Source of the DNA: Oerskovia jenensis
GTDB taxonomy: Bacteria; Actinomycetota; Actinomycetes; Actinomycetales; Cellulomonadaceae
Length of the DNA stretch: 64,000 nt
Reading direction: 5' to 3'
Assembly: GCF_016907235.1 (NCBI RefSeq)
Contig: NZ_JAFBBO010000001.1
Span: 2,790,001 to 2,854,000, forward strand
In this document: piece by piece, positions 24,760 to 32,337 of the stretch
Layout: each line of letters starts with the position of its first letter
How positions within the stretch are numbered: the stretch's first letter is position 1
Made by a program: the position numbers and the translations under genes
The notes under the pieces: model-generated
The model's input: the letters and a program-made list of their open reading frames with translations, nothing else
Database searches by the model: none
What the model was told of the DNA's origin: nothing

Positions 24760-25160
24760 CCCCCGAGGTCCCGGCGCCCGCCCCCGGCGGGTCGCCGGGT
24801 GAGGGCGCGCAGGGGCCCGACGGCGGTGCGGACGCCGGGCGCGAGGGTGCGCCGCGCGTGGGTGGGCCCGACGGCGGTGCGGACGCCGGGCGCGAGGGTG
24901 CGCCGCGCGTGGGTGGGCCCGACGGCGGTGCGGACGCCGGGCGCGAGGGTGCGCCGCGCCGTCCCCGGACCGAGCGGAAGCAGGTCCTGCTGCGCCTCGA
25001 CCCGGCGGTGCACGACGCGCTCGCGCGCTGGGCGTCGGACGAGCTGCGCAGCGTCAACGCGCAGATCGACATGGTGCTGCGCCGCGCCCTCGACGCCGAG
25101 GGGCGGCTCCCACGAGACGTGCGCCCGCCGCGGCGCCCGGGCCGCCCGCCCGCGCAGTGA
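24756..25160 (+). CDS. Ribbon-helix-helix (Arc/HicB-type) protein with 17-residue tandem repeats
   Basis: This 134-residue protein has two parts. Residues about 20-68 are three tandem copies (two full, one shortened) of a 17-residue Gly/Asp/Ala/Arg unit (GPDGGADAGREGAPRVG), encoded by 51-bp DNA repeats at 24813-24959. Residues about 72-112 form a ribbon-helix-helix: ERKQVLLRLDPAVHDALARW, then ELRSVNAQIDMVLRRAL. The basic Pro/Arg tail follows. Such proteins often accompany SPFH genes in actinobacteria and are labelled toxin-antitoxin HicB, but no toxin gene is next to it. It probably represses its own operon. Confidence 0.82.
   Translation: MTPEVPAPAPGGSPGEGAQGPDGGADAGREGAPRVGGPDGGADAGREGAPRVGGPDGGADAGREGAPRRPRTERKQVLLRLDPAVHDALARWASDELRSVNAQIDMVLRRALDAEGRLPRDVRPPRRPGRPPAQ
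24813..24959 (+). repeat. Three 51-bp tandem repeats inside the RHH gene
   Basis: Units 24813-24863, 24864-24914 and a 45-nt third copy to 24959 are nearly identical. The unit length is a multiple of three, so copy-number change would keep the frame and only alter the linker before the DNA-binding domain. Confidence 0.93.
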
Positions 25161-25184
25161 CGGGTACTCGCTGGTCACCCCGGT

Positions 25185-25243
25185 GCCGAGAACGAGGTTG
25201 AGGTCGCCATCCTCACGATGACGACCTCAACCTCGTTCTCGGC
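25185..25243. repeat. 27-bp palindrome, GAGAACGAGGTT family
   Basis: Left arm 25185-25211 (gccgagaacgaggttgaggtcg...) pairs with 25217-25243 with a single C-A mismatch and a 5-nt loop. Compared with the copy at 23675, the arm has gttgAggtc instead of gttgTggtc, with the matching change in the other arm. It lies between convergent genes. Directly after it cagccgggtt is repeated three times (25244-25273), running into the copA stop. Confidence 0.92.
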
Positions 25244-25271
25244 AGCCGGGTTCAGCCGGGTTCAGCCGGGT

Positions 25272-27995
25272 TCAGCCCGCTCGGCGCAGGCGCAGCGAGT
25301 TGCCGACGACCAGGACCGAGCTCATGGCCATCGCGGCCCCCGCGATCATCGGGTTGAGCAGCCCGGCAGCGGCGAGCGGGATCGCGGCCACGTTGTAGGC
25401 GAAGGCCCAGAACAGGTTCTGCTTGATGACGCGCAGCGTCCGGCGCGAGAGCCGGATCGCGGTCGCGGCCGAGCGCAGGTCGCCGCGGACCAGCGTGATG
25501 TCGCTCGCCTCGATCGCGACGTCCGTCCCCGTGCCCATGGCGAGGCCGAGGTCGGCCCCGGCGAGCGCGGCGGCGTCGTTCACGCCGTCCCCGACCATCG
25601 CCACGACGCGACCCTGCGCGCGCAGGCGAGCGACGACGTCGACCTTGTCCTGCGGCAGGACCTGCGCGATCACGTCCTCCTCCGCGATACCGACCTGGCG
25701 GGCGGCGACGCGCGCGGCCCCAGCGTTGTCGCCCGTGAGAAGGATCGGACGCAGCCCCAGCGCGCGGAGCTCGGTCACGGCCTGGGCGGAGGTCTCCTTG
25801 ACGGGGTCGCGCAGGACGAGGACGCCCTGGGCGGTTCCGTTCCAGGCGACGACGACGGCGGTCGCGCCCGTGGCCTCGGCCTCGTCGAACGCTCGGCGCA
25901 GCTCGCCCCCAGGGTTGTCAGAACGAGCGTGACCCATGGCCCCCGCTGGTTCTGACACGTCGAACGTGACGCCCTGCTCGGCGAGCCACGTCGGCCGTCC
26001 GACCAGCACCCGCCGCGCGTTGAGGGCGCCCGCGGGGGACAGGCCCGAGTGCGCGGTGCGGACCAGGCCGCTCACGCCGCCACCCGGCGAGCTCACGAAG
26101 TCGAAGACCTGCGCGGAACCGATGACGACACCGTCGGCCCCGGTCTCGACGCCCCCCACACCCCCCACGCCCTCCGCGACCGGGTTGTCAGAACCAGCGT
26201 GACCCCCAGCGCTCGCTGGTTCTGACAGGTCTGCCCCAGAGAGCTGCGTCGCAGCAGACGCGATCGCCTGCGCGATCGGGTGCTCGCTCAACCCTTCGAC
26301 CGCACCGGCGAGGCGCAGGGCGTGGTGAGCGGCGCCGTCGGGCCGCTCGCCCGGCGAACCAGCAGCAGCCCGCGCCGCCTCCGACCCCAGCTCGAGCGTT
26401 CCCTCACGCGTGACCACCCGCTCCAGGGCCATGCGCCCCTGCGTCACGGTGCCGGTCTTGTCGAGCACGATCACCTCGACGCGGCGCGTGGACTCGAGGA
26501 CCTCGGGGCCCTTGATGAGGATGCCGAGCTGCGCGCCCCGGCCCGTCCCGACGAGCAGGGCGGTCGGGGTCGCGAGCCCCAGCGCGCACGGGCACGCGAT
26601 GATGAGCACGGCCACGGCCGCCGTGAACGCGAACTGCGTGCTCGCCCCCGCGAGCAGCCACCCGCCCAGGGTGAGCACGGCCAGGACCAGCACGATCGGC
26701 ACGAACACGGCCGAGATGCGGTCCGCGAGGCGCTGCACGGGAGCCTTGCCCGTCTGCGCCTGGCTCACGAGGCGACCGATCTGGGCGAGCGTCGTCTCCT
26801 CGCCGACGCGCGTCGCACGGACGAGCAGGTGGCCCGAGGTGTTGACGGTCGCACCCGTGACGTCGTCGCCGGGGGTCACGTCGACCGGGACGGGCTCGCC
26901 CGTCAGGAGCGAGGTGTCGACGGCGGAGCTGCCCTCGACCACGACGCCGTCGGTCGCGATCTTCTCGCCCGGGCGGACCGTGAACAGGTCGCCCTCGCGC
27001 AGGGCCGCGACGGGCACGCGCTCGGTCACGCGCTGGCCGTCGGGGCCGGCCGTGACGCGCTCGGCGTCCTTGGCACCCATCGCGAGGAGCGAGCGCAGCG
27101 CGTCGCCGGCCTTGCGGCGTGAGCGGTGCTCGGACCAGCGGCCCGCGAGGAGGAACGTCGTGACCACGGCCGCGACCTCGAAGTAGAGCTCGGGCATGGA
27201 GCCGTGCGCGCGCGAGGGCAGCAGGGACACCGACATGCGCAGGCCGATCTCACCCGCGCCGCCCAGCAGCAGTGCCCACAGCGACCACAGGGTCGCGGCG
27301 ATCACGCCGATCGACACGAGCGTGTCCATGGTCGAGGCGCCGTGGCGGGCCGCACGGAAGGCAGCGGTGTGGAAGGGCCACGCGCCCCACGTCACGACCG
27401 GGAGCGCGAGGGCCGTGACGACCCACTGCCAGCCCGGGAACTGCAGGGCCGGGACCATCGACAGCAGCACGACGGGCAGCGTGAGGACCGCGGCGACCTT
27501 GAGTCGTCGGGCGAGGTCGGCGCCGCGGTCGCGCGTGGGAGCCGAGGTGTCGGTCGCGGTGGGCACGGACCCGGCCACCGCCGGGTCGTCAGAAGCGGGG
27601 TCGTCGGTGGCCGGGTCGTCGATAGCCGGGTCGTCAGAACCAGCGTGAGCCGGGGTGCTCGCTGGTTCTGACACGACGGCGACAGGTTCGGGCGCAGGCA
27701 CCGCGCCGACCGCACGCGCCGCCCCGACCGCGGGCACCGTCGCGCGACGGCGGCCCGTGACCCGCGCCTGGTAGCCGGCCTTCTCGACGGCCGCGACGAG
27801 CTCGGCGTCCGTCACCCCCTCGGGCAGCACGACGTGCGCGCTCTCGAGCGGCAGGTTGACGGTCGCCTCGACGCCGTCGACGCGGTTGAGCCGCTTCTCG
27901 ACGCGTGCGACGCACGACGCGCACGTCATGCCCTCGATCGCGAGGTCGACCTCGACGAGGTTCGGCCCGGCGGTCAGGCCGGTGGGGGTGGTCAT
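25272..27995 (-). CDS. copA: Cu(+)-translocating P1B-type ATPase with three in-frame palindromic elements
   Basis: This 907-residue copper exporter has an HMA domain with GMTCASC (Cys25, Cys28), six or more transmembrane segments and the phosphatase loop with TGEPVPV. It also has the metal-binding CPC in [10 protein letters not shown] (about 467), phosphorylation site DKTGT (about 513), the HP motif SEHPIA (about 572) and [10 protein letters not shown] (about 803). It is larger than the usual 750-800 residues for two reasons. An Ala/Asp/Pro linker after the HMA contains [15 protein letters not shown] and a degenerate DDPA repeat. Two further elements ([15 protein letters not shown] about 590, [15 protein letters not shown] about 680) lie in the nucleotide-binding domain. 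ATG 27995. It is the third gene of a CsoR-controlled operon. Confidence 0.95.
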   Translation of the reverse strand: MTTPTGLTAGPNLVEVDLAIEGMTCASCVARVEKRLNRVDGVEATVNLPLESAHVVLPEGVTDAELVAAVEKAGYQARVTGRRRATVPAVGAARAVGAVPAPEPVAVVSEPASTPAHAGSDDPAIDDPATDDPASDDPAVAGSVPTATDTSAPTRDRGADLARRLKVAAVLTLPVVLLSMVPALQFPGWQWVVTALALPVVTWGAWPFHTAAFRAARHGASTMDTLVSIGVIAATLWSLWALLLGGAGEIGLRMSVSLLPSRAHGSMPELYFEVAAVVTTFLLAGRWSEHRSRRKAGDALRSLLAMGAKDAERVTAGPDGQRVTERVPVAALREGDLFTVRPGEKIATDGVVVEGSSAVDTSLLTGEPVPVDVTPGDDVTGATVNTSGHLLVRATRVGEETTLAQIGRLVSQAQTGKAPVQRLADRISAVFVPIVLVLAVLTLGGWLLAGASTQFAFTAAVAVLIIACPCALGLATPTALLVGTGRGAQLGILIKGPEVLESTRRVEVIVLDKTGTVTQGRMALERVVTREGTLELGSEAARAAAGSPGERPDGAAHHALRLAGAVEGLSEHPIAQAIASAATQLSGADLSEPASAGGHAGSDNPVAEGVGGVGGVETGADGVVIGSAQVFDFVSSPGGGVSGLVRTAHSGLSPAGALNARRVLVGRPTWLAEQGVTFDVSEPAGAMGHARSDNPGGELRRAFDEAEATGATAVVVAWNGTAQGVLVLRDPVKETSAQAVTELRALGLRPILLTGDNAGAARVAARQVGIAEEDVIAQVLPQDKVDVVARLRAQGRVVAMVGDGVNDAAALAGADLGLAMGTGTDVAIEASDITLVRGDLRSAATAIRLSRRTLRVIKQNLFWAFAYNVAAIPLAAAGLLNPMIAGAAMAMSSVLVVGNSLRLRRAG
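25916..25957 (-). repeat. 42-nt palindromic coding element, copy 3 (in copA, nucleotide-binding domain)
   Basis: Arms 25916-25929 and 25944-25957 with one mismatch. Read on the copA strand as [13 protein letters not shown]. Confidence 0.95.
26186..26227 (-). repeat. 42-nt palindromic coding element, copy 4 (in copA, nucleotide-binding domain)
   Basis: Arms 26186-26199 and 26214-26227 are perfect. Read on the copA strand as [13 protein letters not shown]. Confidence 0.95.
27632..27673 (-). repeat. 42-nt palindromic coding element, copy 5 (in copA, HMA linker)
   Basis: Arms 27632-27645 and 27660-27673 with only the outermost pair changed. Read as [13 protein letters not shown], followed by a degenerate DDPA repeat. 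Confidence 0.93.
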
Positions 27996-28294
27996 GTGTG
28001 CTCCTCGGGAGTCCGGTGGTGCGTCCGGCGGGTCGCGCCGGGTGGGGTTGCTCCGTCGCGGCCCGGGGTCCGGGGCGGGGACGGCGGTGCGCCCCGGGTG
28101 GGGGCGCGGCGCGCAGCGGCCTGGGTCGGCGGCGTGAGGCGCGCGGCCGAGGGTCCGGCGGGCGGTTCGCGGCTCGTGCGCTGCCCGACGGCGGAGCGTG
28201 GGCCGGGAGTCCGGCCGGTGCGCCGCCGTCGGGCAGGGTTGTCAGAACGAGCGTGAGCCTGAGGGCTCGCCGGTTCTGACACGAACCCGGGGCG
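27996..28294. other. copZ-copA intergenic region with nested hairpin and palindromic element
   Basis: No recognisable gene lies here. ctgcccgacggcgg (28181-28194) pairs perfectly with 28223-28236, and the loop holds an inner hairpin, ggccgg-gagt-ccggcc (28201-28216). A copy of the 42-nt element is at 28240-28281. A 96-codon Pro/Arg-rich open frame on the minus strand starts in that element (GTG 28282) and its stop overlaps the copA ATG. I see no homology in it and do not call it a gene. Confidence 0.6.
28240..28281 (-). repeat. 42-nt palindromic element, copy 6 (between copZ and copA)
   Basis: Arms 28240-28253 and 28268-28281 with one mismatch. This is the only copy outside a recognised gene, 14 bases after the copZ stop. 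In the same phase as the others it reads [13 protein letters not shown], with a GTG directly before it. Confidence 0.93.
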
Positions 28295-28663
28295 TCAGGA
28301 CTGCGGGACCTGGAGGTCGTACGTCTTCTGGGCCGGAGCCGCGTCCGCCGCGGAGTCCGTGCCGCAGCCGCAGCCGCAGTTGTGGGCCTTGCGGTCGGCG
28401 GCCTGCTCGGCCGACTGCGCGGCCTGCGCGTCGAGCTGGACCTCGTAGCTCACGACCTCGTAGCCGGCCTCGTCGACGGCCTCGCGCAGCGCGGCCTCGT
28501 CGAGCGGGTCGTCCGAGAAGACGGTGACCTCGGACGCGCCGCCGACGTTCAGGTCGACGCTGATGTTCTCCACGCCGGGGACGGCACCCACGTCCTTGGT
28601 GACGTGCGAGACGCAGTTGCCACAGGTCATGCCGGTGACGCCGAGGGTGGTGACGGTGCTCAT
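28295..28663 (-). CDS. Heavy-metal-associated (CopZ-like) copper chaperone with Cys-rich tail
   Basis: This 122-residue cytosolic protein has one HMA domain at residues 1-70 with the Cu(I) site GMTCGNC (Cys14, Cys17) and VDEAGYEVV at its end. A roughly 50-residue extension contains HNCGCGCG (about 94-101), an additional probable metal-binding cluster that standard CopZ (about 68 residues) lacks. It lies between csoR and copA on the same strand, so it should deliver Cu(I) to CopA. ATG 28663 follows csoR by 25 bases. Confidence 0.9.
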   Translation of the reverse strand: MSTVTTLGVTGMTCGNCVSHVTKDVGAVPGVENISVDLNVGGASEVTVFSDDPLDEAALREAVDEAGYEVVSYEVQLDAQAAQSAEQAADRKAHNCGCGCGTDSAADAAPAQKTYDLQVPQS

Positions 28664-28688
28664 GGTGCTCCTTGGGGAGGGGTGGGGA

Positions 28689-29030
28689 TCAGCTGCGGAC
28701 GAGACGGGCGATGGCTTCGGACGCCTCGCGGACCTTGGCGGCGCCCTCGGCCTCGGAGGACCGGGCGGCGTCGACGACGCAGTGGCCGAGGTGGTCCTCG
28801 ACGAGTCCGATGGACACCGCCTGGAGTGCCTTGGTCACCGCGGAGACCTGGGTGAGGATGTCGATGCAGTAGACGTCCTCGTCGATCATGCGGGCGATGC
28901 CGCGCACCTGGCCCTCGATGCGGCGCATGCGCTTGAGGTAGGCCTCCTTGTCGGAGGCGTACCCGTGGGGGCCGGTGTGGGCGGGGGTCGGGCCCGGCTC
29001 GACCGGGCGCTGGGTCGTGGTGTCGCTCAT
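28689..29030 (-). CDS. csoR: Copper-sensing repressor CsoR
   Basis: This 113-residue all-helical repressor belongs to the CsoR/RcnR (DUF156) family. The core starts at KEAYLKRMRRIEGQVRGIARMIDEDVYCIDILTQ. The Cu(I) ligands Cys55, His80 and Cys84 are all present (YCID; EDHLGHC). Copper binding should release it from DNA and switch on csoR-copZ-copA. The start is ATG 29030, with ggagg 7 nt upstream. Two matching operators lie just upstream at 29059-29102. Confidence 0.95.
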   Translation of the reverse strand: MSDTTTQRPVEPGPTPAHTGPHGYASDKEAYLKRMRRIEGQVRGIARMIDEDVYCIDILTQVSAVTKALQAVSIGLVEDHLGHCVVDAARSSEAEGAAKVREASEAIARLVRS

Positions 29031-29058
29031 GCTGGGCCTCCGTGATCACTCGCTCGGA

Positions 29059-29102
29059 TACCCCTACTGGGTACCAACCCCCAAAGGTACCCCTGCGGGG
29101 TA
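29059..29102 (-). promoter_or_regulatory. Two CsoR operator sites
   Basis: tacccctactgggta (29059-29073) and tacccctgcggggta (29088-29102) are 15-nt inverted repeats, 29 bases centre to centre, 29 bases upstream of csoR. They match the TACCC...GGGTA operator known for CsoR. The spacing is close to three helical turns, so both could be filled on one DNA face. Confidence 0.85.
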
Positions 29103-29173
29103 TCGCATTGTCAAGGGCCGTAGGTCCCTGCGCGACGTATGCGGCGTTCGCCACGACATGCGGCCGTTTCGGG

Positions 29174-29193
29174 TGTTCGATGAGTATCGAACA
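29174..29193 (+). promoter_or_regulatory. Candidate operator (TGTTCGAT-gagt-ATCGAACA)
   Basis: A perfect 8-bp inverted repeat with 4-nt spacer lies 62 bases upstream of the DUF308 gene start at 29255. It is the only regulatory-looking site between csoR and that gene. The binding protein is unknown. Confidence 0.4.
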
Positions 29194-29254
29194 GCCCGCA
29201 CGGACGGTGCTCCAGCGTTCCCGGCGGGACAGGATCCGACGTCAGGAGCCCACC

Positions 29255-29842
29255 ATGACCACGCAGGACCCCATCCTCACCGCCTTCTCCACCACCGCCA
29301 AGCAGGTCTGGTACTGGCCCGTCGTCCGCGGCGTGATCGCGATCCTCTTCGGTGTCGTCGCGCTCGTGTGGCCGGAGATCACGGCGGTCGTCTTCATCTG
29401 GATCGTCGCGATCTTCACGCTCGTCGACGGACTCTTCGAGATCGTCGAGGGCATCCGCCGCCGGGGGACCGGCGGCACGGCCGCACTCGTCACGGTCGGT
29501 CTCCTGAGCGTCGCGGTCGGCATCGTGCTGCTCGTGTGGCCCGGCAAGACCGCCGAGGTCCTCGTGTGGATCGTCGGTCTGTGGGCCGTGGTCCTCGGCC
29601 TCTTCCAGACCATCGCGAGCGTCGAGCTCCGCAAGGTCCCCGGCAGCGGCTGGGGCTGGGGCGTCTTCGCGGGCCTGCTCGCGCTCGTCTTCGGTGTCCT
29701 GGTCCTGTTCAACGTGGGCGCGGGCGTCGTGTCGATCGTGTGGATCCTCGCGGTCGTCGCCCTCGTGTGGGGTGTCGCGCTCATCGCGTTCGGCTTCCAG
29801 ATCCGCAGCCTGGGCAAGAAGGTCGGGCAGATCAGCTACTGA
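29255..29842 (+). CDS. HdeD/DUF308-family membrane protein
   Basis: This 195-residue protein consists almost wholly of six transmembrane segments in three pairs (VVRGVIAILFGVVALVWPE, ITAVVFIWIVAIFTLVDGLF, LVTVGLLSVAVGIVLLVWPG, VLVWIVGLWAVVLGLFQTI, GVFAGLLALVFGVLVLFNVG, IVWILAVVALVWGVALIAFG). The repeated VWPx ends are typical of the family. It is shorter than the paralogue at 11252 and lacks the disordered tail. ATG 29255 follows gtcagga. Function is unknown beyond the general stress link of HdeD. Confidence 0.82.
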   Translation: MTTQDPILTAFSTTAKQVWYWPVVRGVIAILFGVVALVWPEITAVVFIWIVAIFTLVDGLFEIVEGIRRRGTGGTAALVTVGLLSVAVGIVLLVWPGKTAEVLVWIVGLWAVVLGLFQTIASVELRKVPGSGWGWGVFAGLLALVFGVLVLFNVGAGVVSIVWILAVVALVWGVALIAFGFQIRSLGKKVGQISY

Positions 29843-29893
29843 CCGCGCCGGAGCCGCCCGCCACGCCGTCCACGACGGCGCGGCAGGGCGTGA

Positions 29894-29937
29894 GGTGAGC
29901 GGCGCCGTCGGGCACGGAGGAAGGTGCCCGACGGCGC
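29894..29937. terminator. 13-bp hairpin between convergent genes, containing a short dispersed repeat
   Basis: gcgccgtcgggca (29902-29914) pairs perfectly with 29925-29937 around a 10-nt loop, between the DUF308 gene and convergent hemL. Its left side, ggtgagcggcgccgtcgggc (29894-29913), also occurs at 26324, 35246 (minus), 45038 and 62909 with at most one change. Confidence 0.65.
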
Positions 29938-29974
29938 AGCTCGACCCCGCCGGGCACCTCGCCCCGTGCGAGGT

Positions 29975-31354
29975 CTAGCGCTGGGCGCGCGCCGCAGCCC
30001 TCGCCCCGGCCGGGAGCGCGGCGAGGATGCGCTCGACCGCGGCGTCGTCGTGCGCGGACGACACGAACCACGCCTCGAAGACCGACGGCGGCAGGTTGAC
30101 CCCCGCGTCGAGCATCGCGTGGAAGAACGCCTTGTAGCGGAACACGTCCTGCGCCTGGGCCTGCGCGTAGGTGCGCACCCCGGCCGCGGCGGCGAAGTCG
30201 CCGAACATGATCGAGAACAGGTTCCCCGAGCGCTGCAGGGCGTGCGGGACGCCCTCCGCGGCGAGGGCCGCGCTCGCGGCGTCTCCCACGACCTGCGCGA
30301 CGTGGTCGACGCGGGCGTACACGGCGTCGTCGGCCAGGCGCAGCGTCGCGAGACCCGCCGCGACCGCGACCGGGTTCCCGGACAGCGTGCCTGCCTGGTA
30401 GACGGGACCGAGCGGCGCGAGCTGGTCCATGATCACGGCCGGACCACCGAGCGCTGCGACGGGCATGCCGCCGCCGATGACCTTGCCGAACGTGAAGAGG
30501 TCGGGCGTGTACGAGGGCCGCTCGCCCGCGGCCATGCCTGACTCCAGGCCCCACCAGCCGCTCGGCCCCACGCGGAAGCCCGTGAGGACCTCGTCGAGGA
30601 TCAGCAGGGCGCCGTGCTCGGCCGTGATGCGGCGCAGACCCTCGTTGAAGCCGGGCGCGGGCGGCACGATGCCCATGTTCGCGGGTGCGGCCTCGGTGAT
30701 GACCGCGGCGATCTCCGAGCCGCGCTCGGTGAACGCACGCTCGACGGCCTCGAGGTCGTTGTAGGGCAGGACCAGGGTCTCGGCCGCGCTGGCCTCGGTC
30801 ACGCCGGCCGACCCGGGCAGCGCGAGCGTCGCGACGCCCGAGCCCGCCTCGGCGAGCAGCGCGTCGACGTGCCCGTGGTAGCAGCCCGCGAACTTCACCA
30901 GCAGGTTGCGGCCCGTGACGCCGCGCGCGAGCCGCACCGCGGTCATGGTCGCCTCGGTGCCCGTCGAGACCAGGCGCACGCGCTCGGCCGCAGGGACCCG
31001 GCGGCGGACCTCCTCCGCGAGATCGACCTCGCCCAGCGTCGGGGCGCCGAACGACAGGCCGCGCGCCGCGGCGTCCTGGACCGCGGCGACGACCGCGGGG
31101 TGAGCGTGCCCCAGGAGCGCAGGACCCCACGAGCACACGAGGTCCACGTACTCGCGGCCCGTCACGTCGGTGACGTACGCGCCGCGCGCGCTCGCGATGA
31201 AGCGCGGGTCGCCGCCCACCGAGCCGTAGGCGCGAACGGGCGAGTTCACGCCGCCCGGGATCGCGCCCTGGGCGCGCACGAACGCCTCGTGGTTGTCGTG
31301 GAGGGTGGTCGCGCGCAGCGGCGAACCGGTCGGGTGGATGGTCATCGGTGTCAC
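29975..31354 (-). CDS. hemL: Glutamate-1-semialdehyde 2,1-aminomutase
   Basis: This PLP enzyme of about 459 residues converts glutamate-1-semialdehyde to 5-aminolevulinate. Seen: [17 protein letters not shown] at the start, [16 protein letters not shown], the PLP lysine in [16 protein letters not shown] (about 290), [12 protein letters not shown] and [17 protein letters not shown] 31354 overlaps the hemB stop (GTGA), the coupling style used throughout this cluster; ATG 31345 is an alternative start. It is the last gene of the hemC-D-B-L unit, and its product feeds back to HemB. Confidence 0.94.
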   Translation of the reverse strand: MTPMTIHPTGSPLRATTLHDNHEAFVRAQGAIPGGVNSPVRAYGSVGGDPRFIASARGAYVTDVTGREYVDLVCSWGPALLGHAHPAVVAAVQDAAARGLSFGAPTLGEVDLAEEVRRRVPAAERVRLVSTGTEATMTAVRLARGVTGRNLLVKFAGCYHGHVDALLAEAGSGVATLALPGSAGVTEASAAETLVLPYNDLEAVERAFTERGSEIAAVITEAAPANMGIVPPAPGFNEGLRRITAEHGALLILDEVLTGFRVGPSGWWGLESGMAAGERPSYTPDLFTFGKVIGGGMPVAALGGPAVIMDQLAPLGPVYQAGTLSGNPVAVAAGLATLRLADDAVYARVDHVAQVVGDAASAALAAEGVPHALQRSGNLFSIMFGDFAAAAGVRTYAQAQAQDVFRYKAFFHAMLDAGVNLPPSVFEAWFVSSAHDDAAVERILAALPAGARAAARAQR

Positions 31355-32337
31355 CGAATCCATTCTGCGATCTCGAGGGCCCAGTAGGTCAGGACGATGT
31401 CGGCGCCCGCACGCTTGATGCCGAGCACGGACTCCAGGACGGCGCCGCGCCGGTCGATCCAACCGTTCGCGGCGGCCGCCTCGATCATCGCGTACTCGCC
31501 CGAGACCTGGTACGCGACCACGGGGACGTCGCTGCGCTCGGCCACGGCCGCGAGCACGTCGAGGTACGAGCCCGCGGGCTTGACCATGACCATGTCGGCG
31601 CCCTCGGCCAGGTCGAGGTCCGCCTCGCGCAGGCCCTCGCGGAAGTTCGCCGAGTCCATCTGGTAGGTGCGGCGGTCGCCCTGGAGCGTCGAGTCGACGG
31701 CCTCGCGGAACGGCCCGTAGAACGCGCTCGCGTACTTGGCGCTGTACGCCAGGATGCTCACACCCGTGTGCCCGGCGTCGTCGAGGGCCTCGCGGATCAC
31801 GGCGACCTGGCCGTCCATCATGCCCGAGGGTGCCACGACCTCCGCGCCTGCCTCGGCCTGGGTGAGCGCCATCGAGGCGTAGCGGACGAGGGTCGCGTCG
31901 TTGTCGACCTCGCCTGCGGGGGTGAGCACCCCGCAGTGCCCGTGGTCGGTGAACTCGTCGAGGCACAGGTCGGCCATGACGACCGGAGCCGGGCGACCCG
32001 TGCCGGCGGCGGCGTCCCGAGCCGCGTCGCGTGCGATGCGGATCGCACGGTTGAGGATGCCGTCGGGGGCGTCCGCCTGCGAGCCGGTCGCGTCGCGGTG
32101 CGCGGGGATGCCGAACAGCATCACGCCGCCCAGCCCGGCTGCGGTCGCCTGCGCGACGGCGCCGGCGAGGCTCTCCTCGGTGTGCTGCACGATGCCGGGC
32201 ATGGACCCGAGCGGCTTGGGCTCGGTCAGGCCCTCCTTGACGAACAGGGGGAGGACCAGGTCGGCGGCGTGCAGCCGGGTCTCGGCGACGAGCCGACGCA
32301 TCTGCGGGGTCGAGCGCAGGCGGCGGGGACGGATCAC
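31351..32337 (-). CDS. hemB: Porphobilinogen synthase (delta-aminolevulinate dehydratase)
   Basis: This 328-residue enzyme condenses two 5-aminolevulinate molecules to porphobilinogen. The metal-site region [16 protein letters not shown] is seen, with [18 protein letters not shown], the Schiff-base lysine regions [16 protein letters not shown] and [12 protein letters not shown], and [10 protein letters not shown]. The length is normal. ATG 32337 overlaps the hemD stop (ATGA). No inserted element is present, unlike its neighbour hemD. Confidence 0.95.
   Translation of the reverse strand: MIRPRRLRSTPQMRRLVAETRLHAADLVLPLFVKEGLTEPKPLGSMPGIVQHTEESLAGAVAQATAAGLGGVMLFGIPAHRDATGSQADAPDGILNRAIRIARDAARDAAAGTGRPAPVVMADLCLDEFTDHGHCGVLTPAGEVDNDATLVRYASMALTQAEAGAEVVAPSGMMDGQVAVIREALDDAGHTGVSILAYSAKYASAFYGPFREAVDSTLQGDRRTYQMDSANFREGLREADLDLAEGADMVMVKPAGSYLDVLAAVAERSDVPVVAYQVSGEYAMIEAAAANGWIDRRGAVLESVLGIKRAGADIVLTYWALEIAEWIR

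Noticed and set aside
24756-25160. Toxin-antitoxin module
   Set aside because: The ribbon-helix-helix protein resembles HicB/Arc antitoxins, but its overlapping partner is an SPFH membrane protein and no small toxin gene is adjacent.
27583-27596. gtcgtcagaagcgggg as a partial 42-nt element in copA
   Set aside because: It resembles the left arm but lacks centre and right arm. It may be a decayed fragment next to copy 5, but that cannot be shown.
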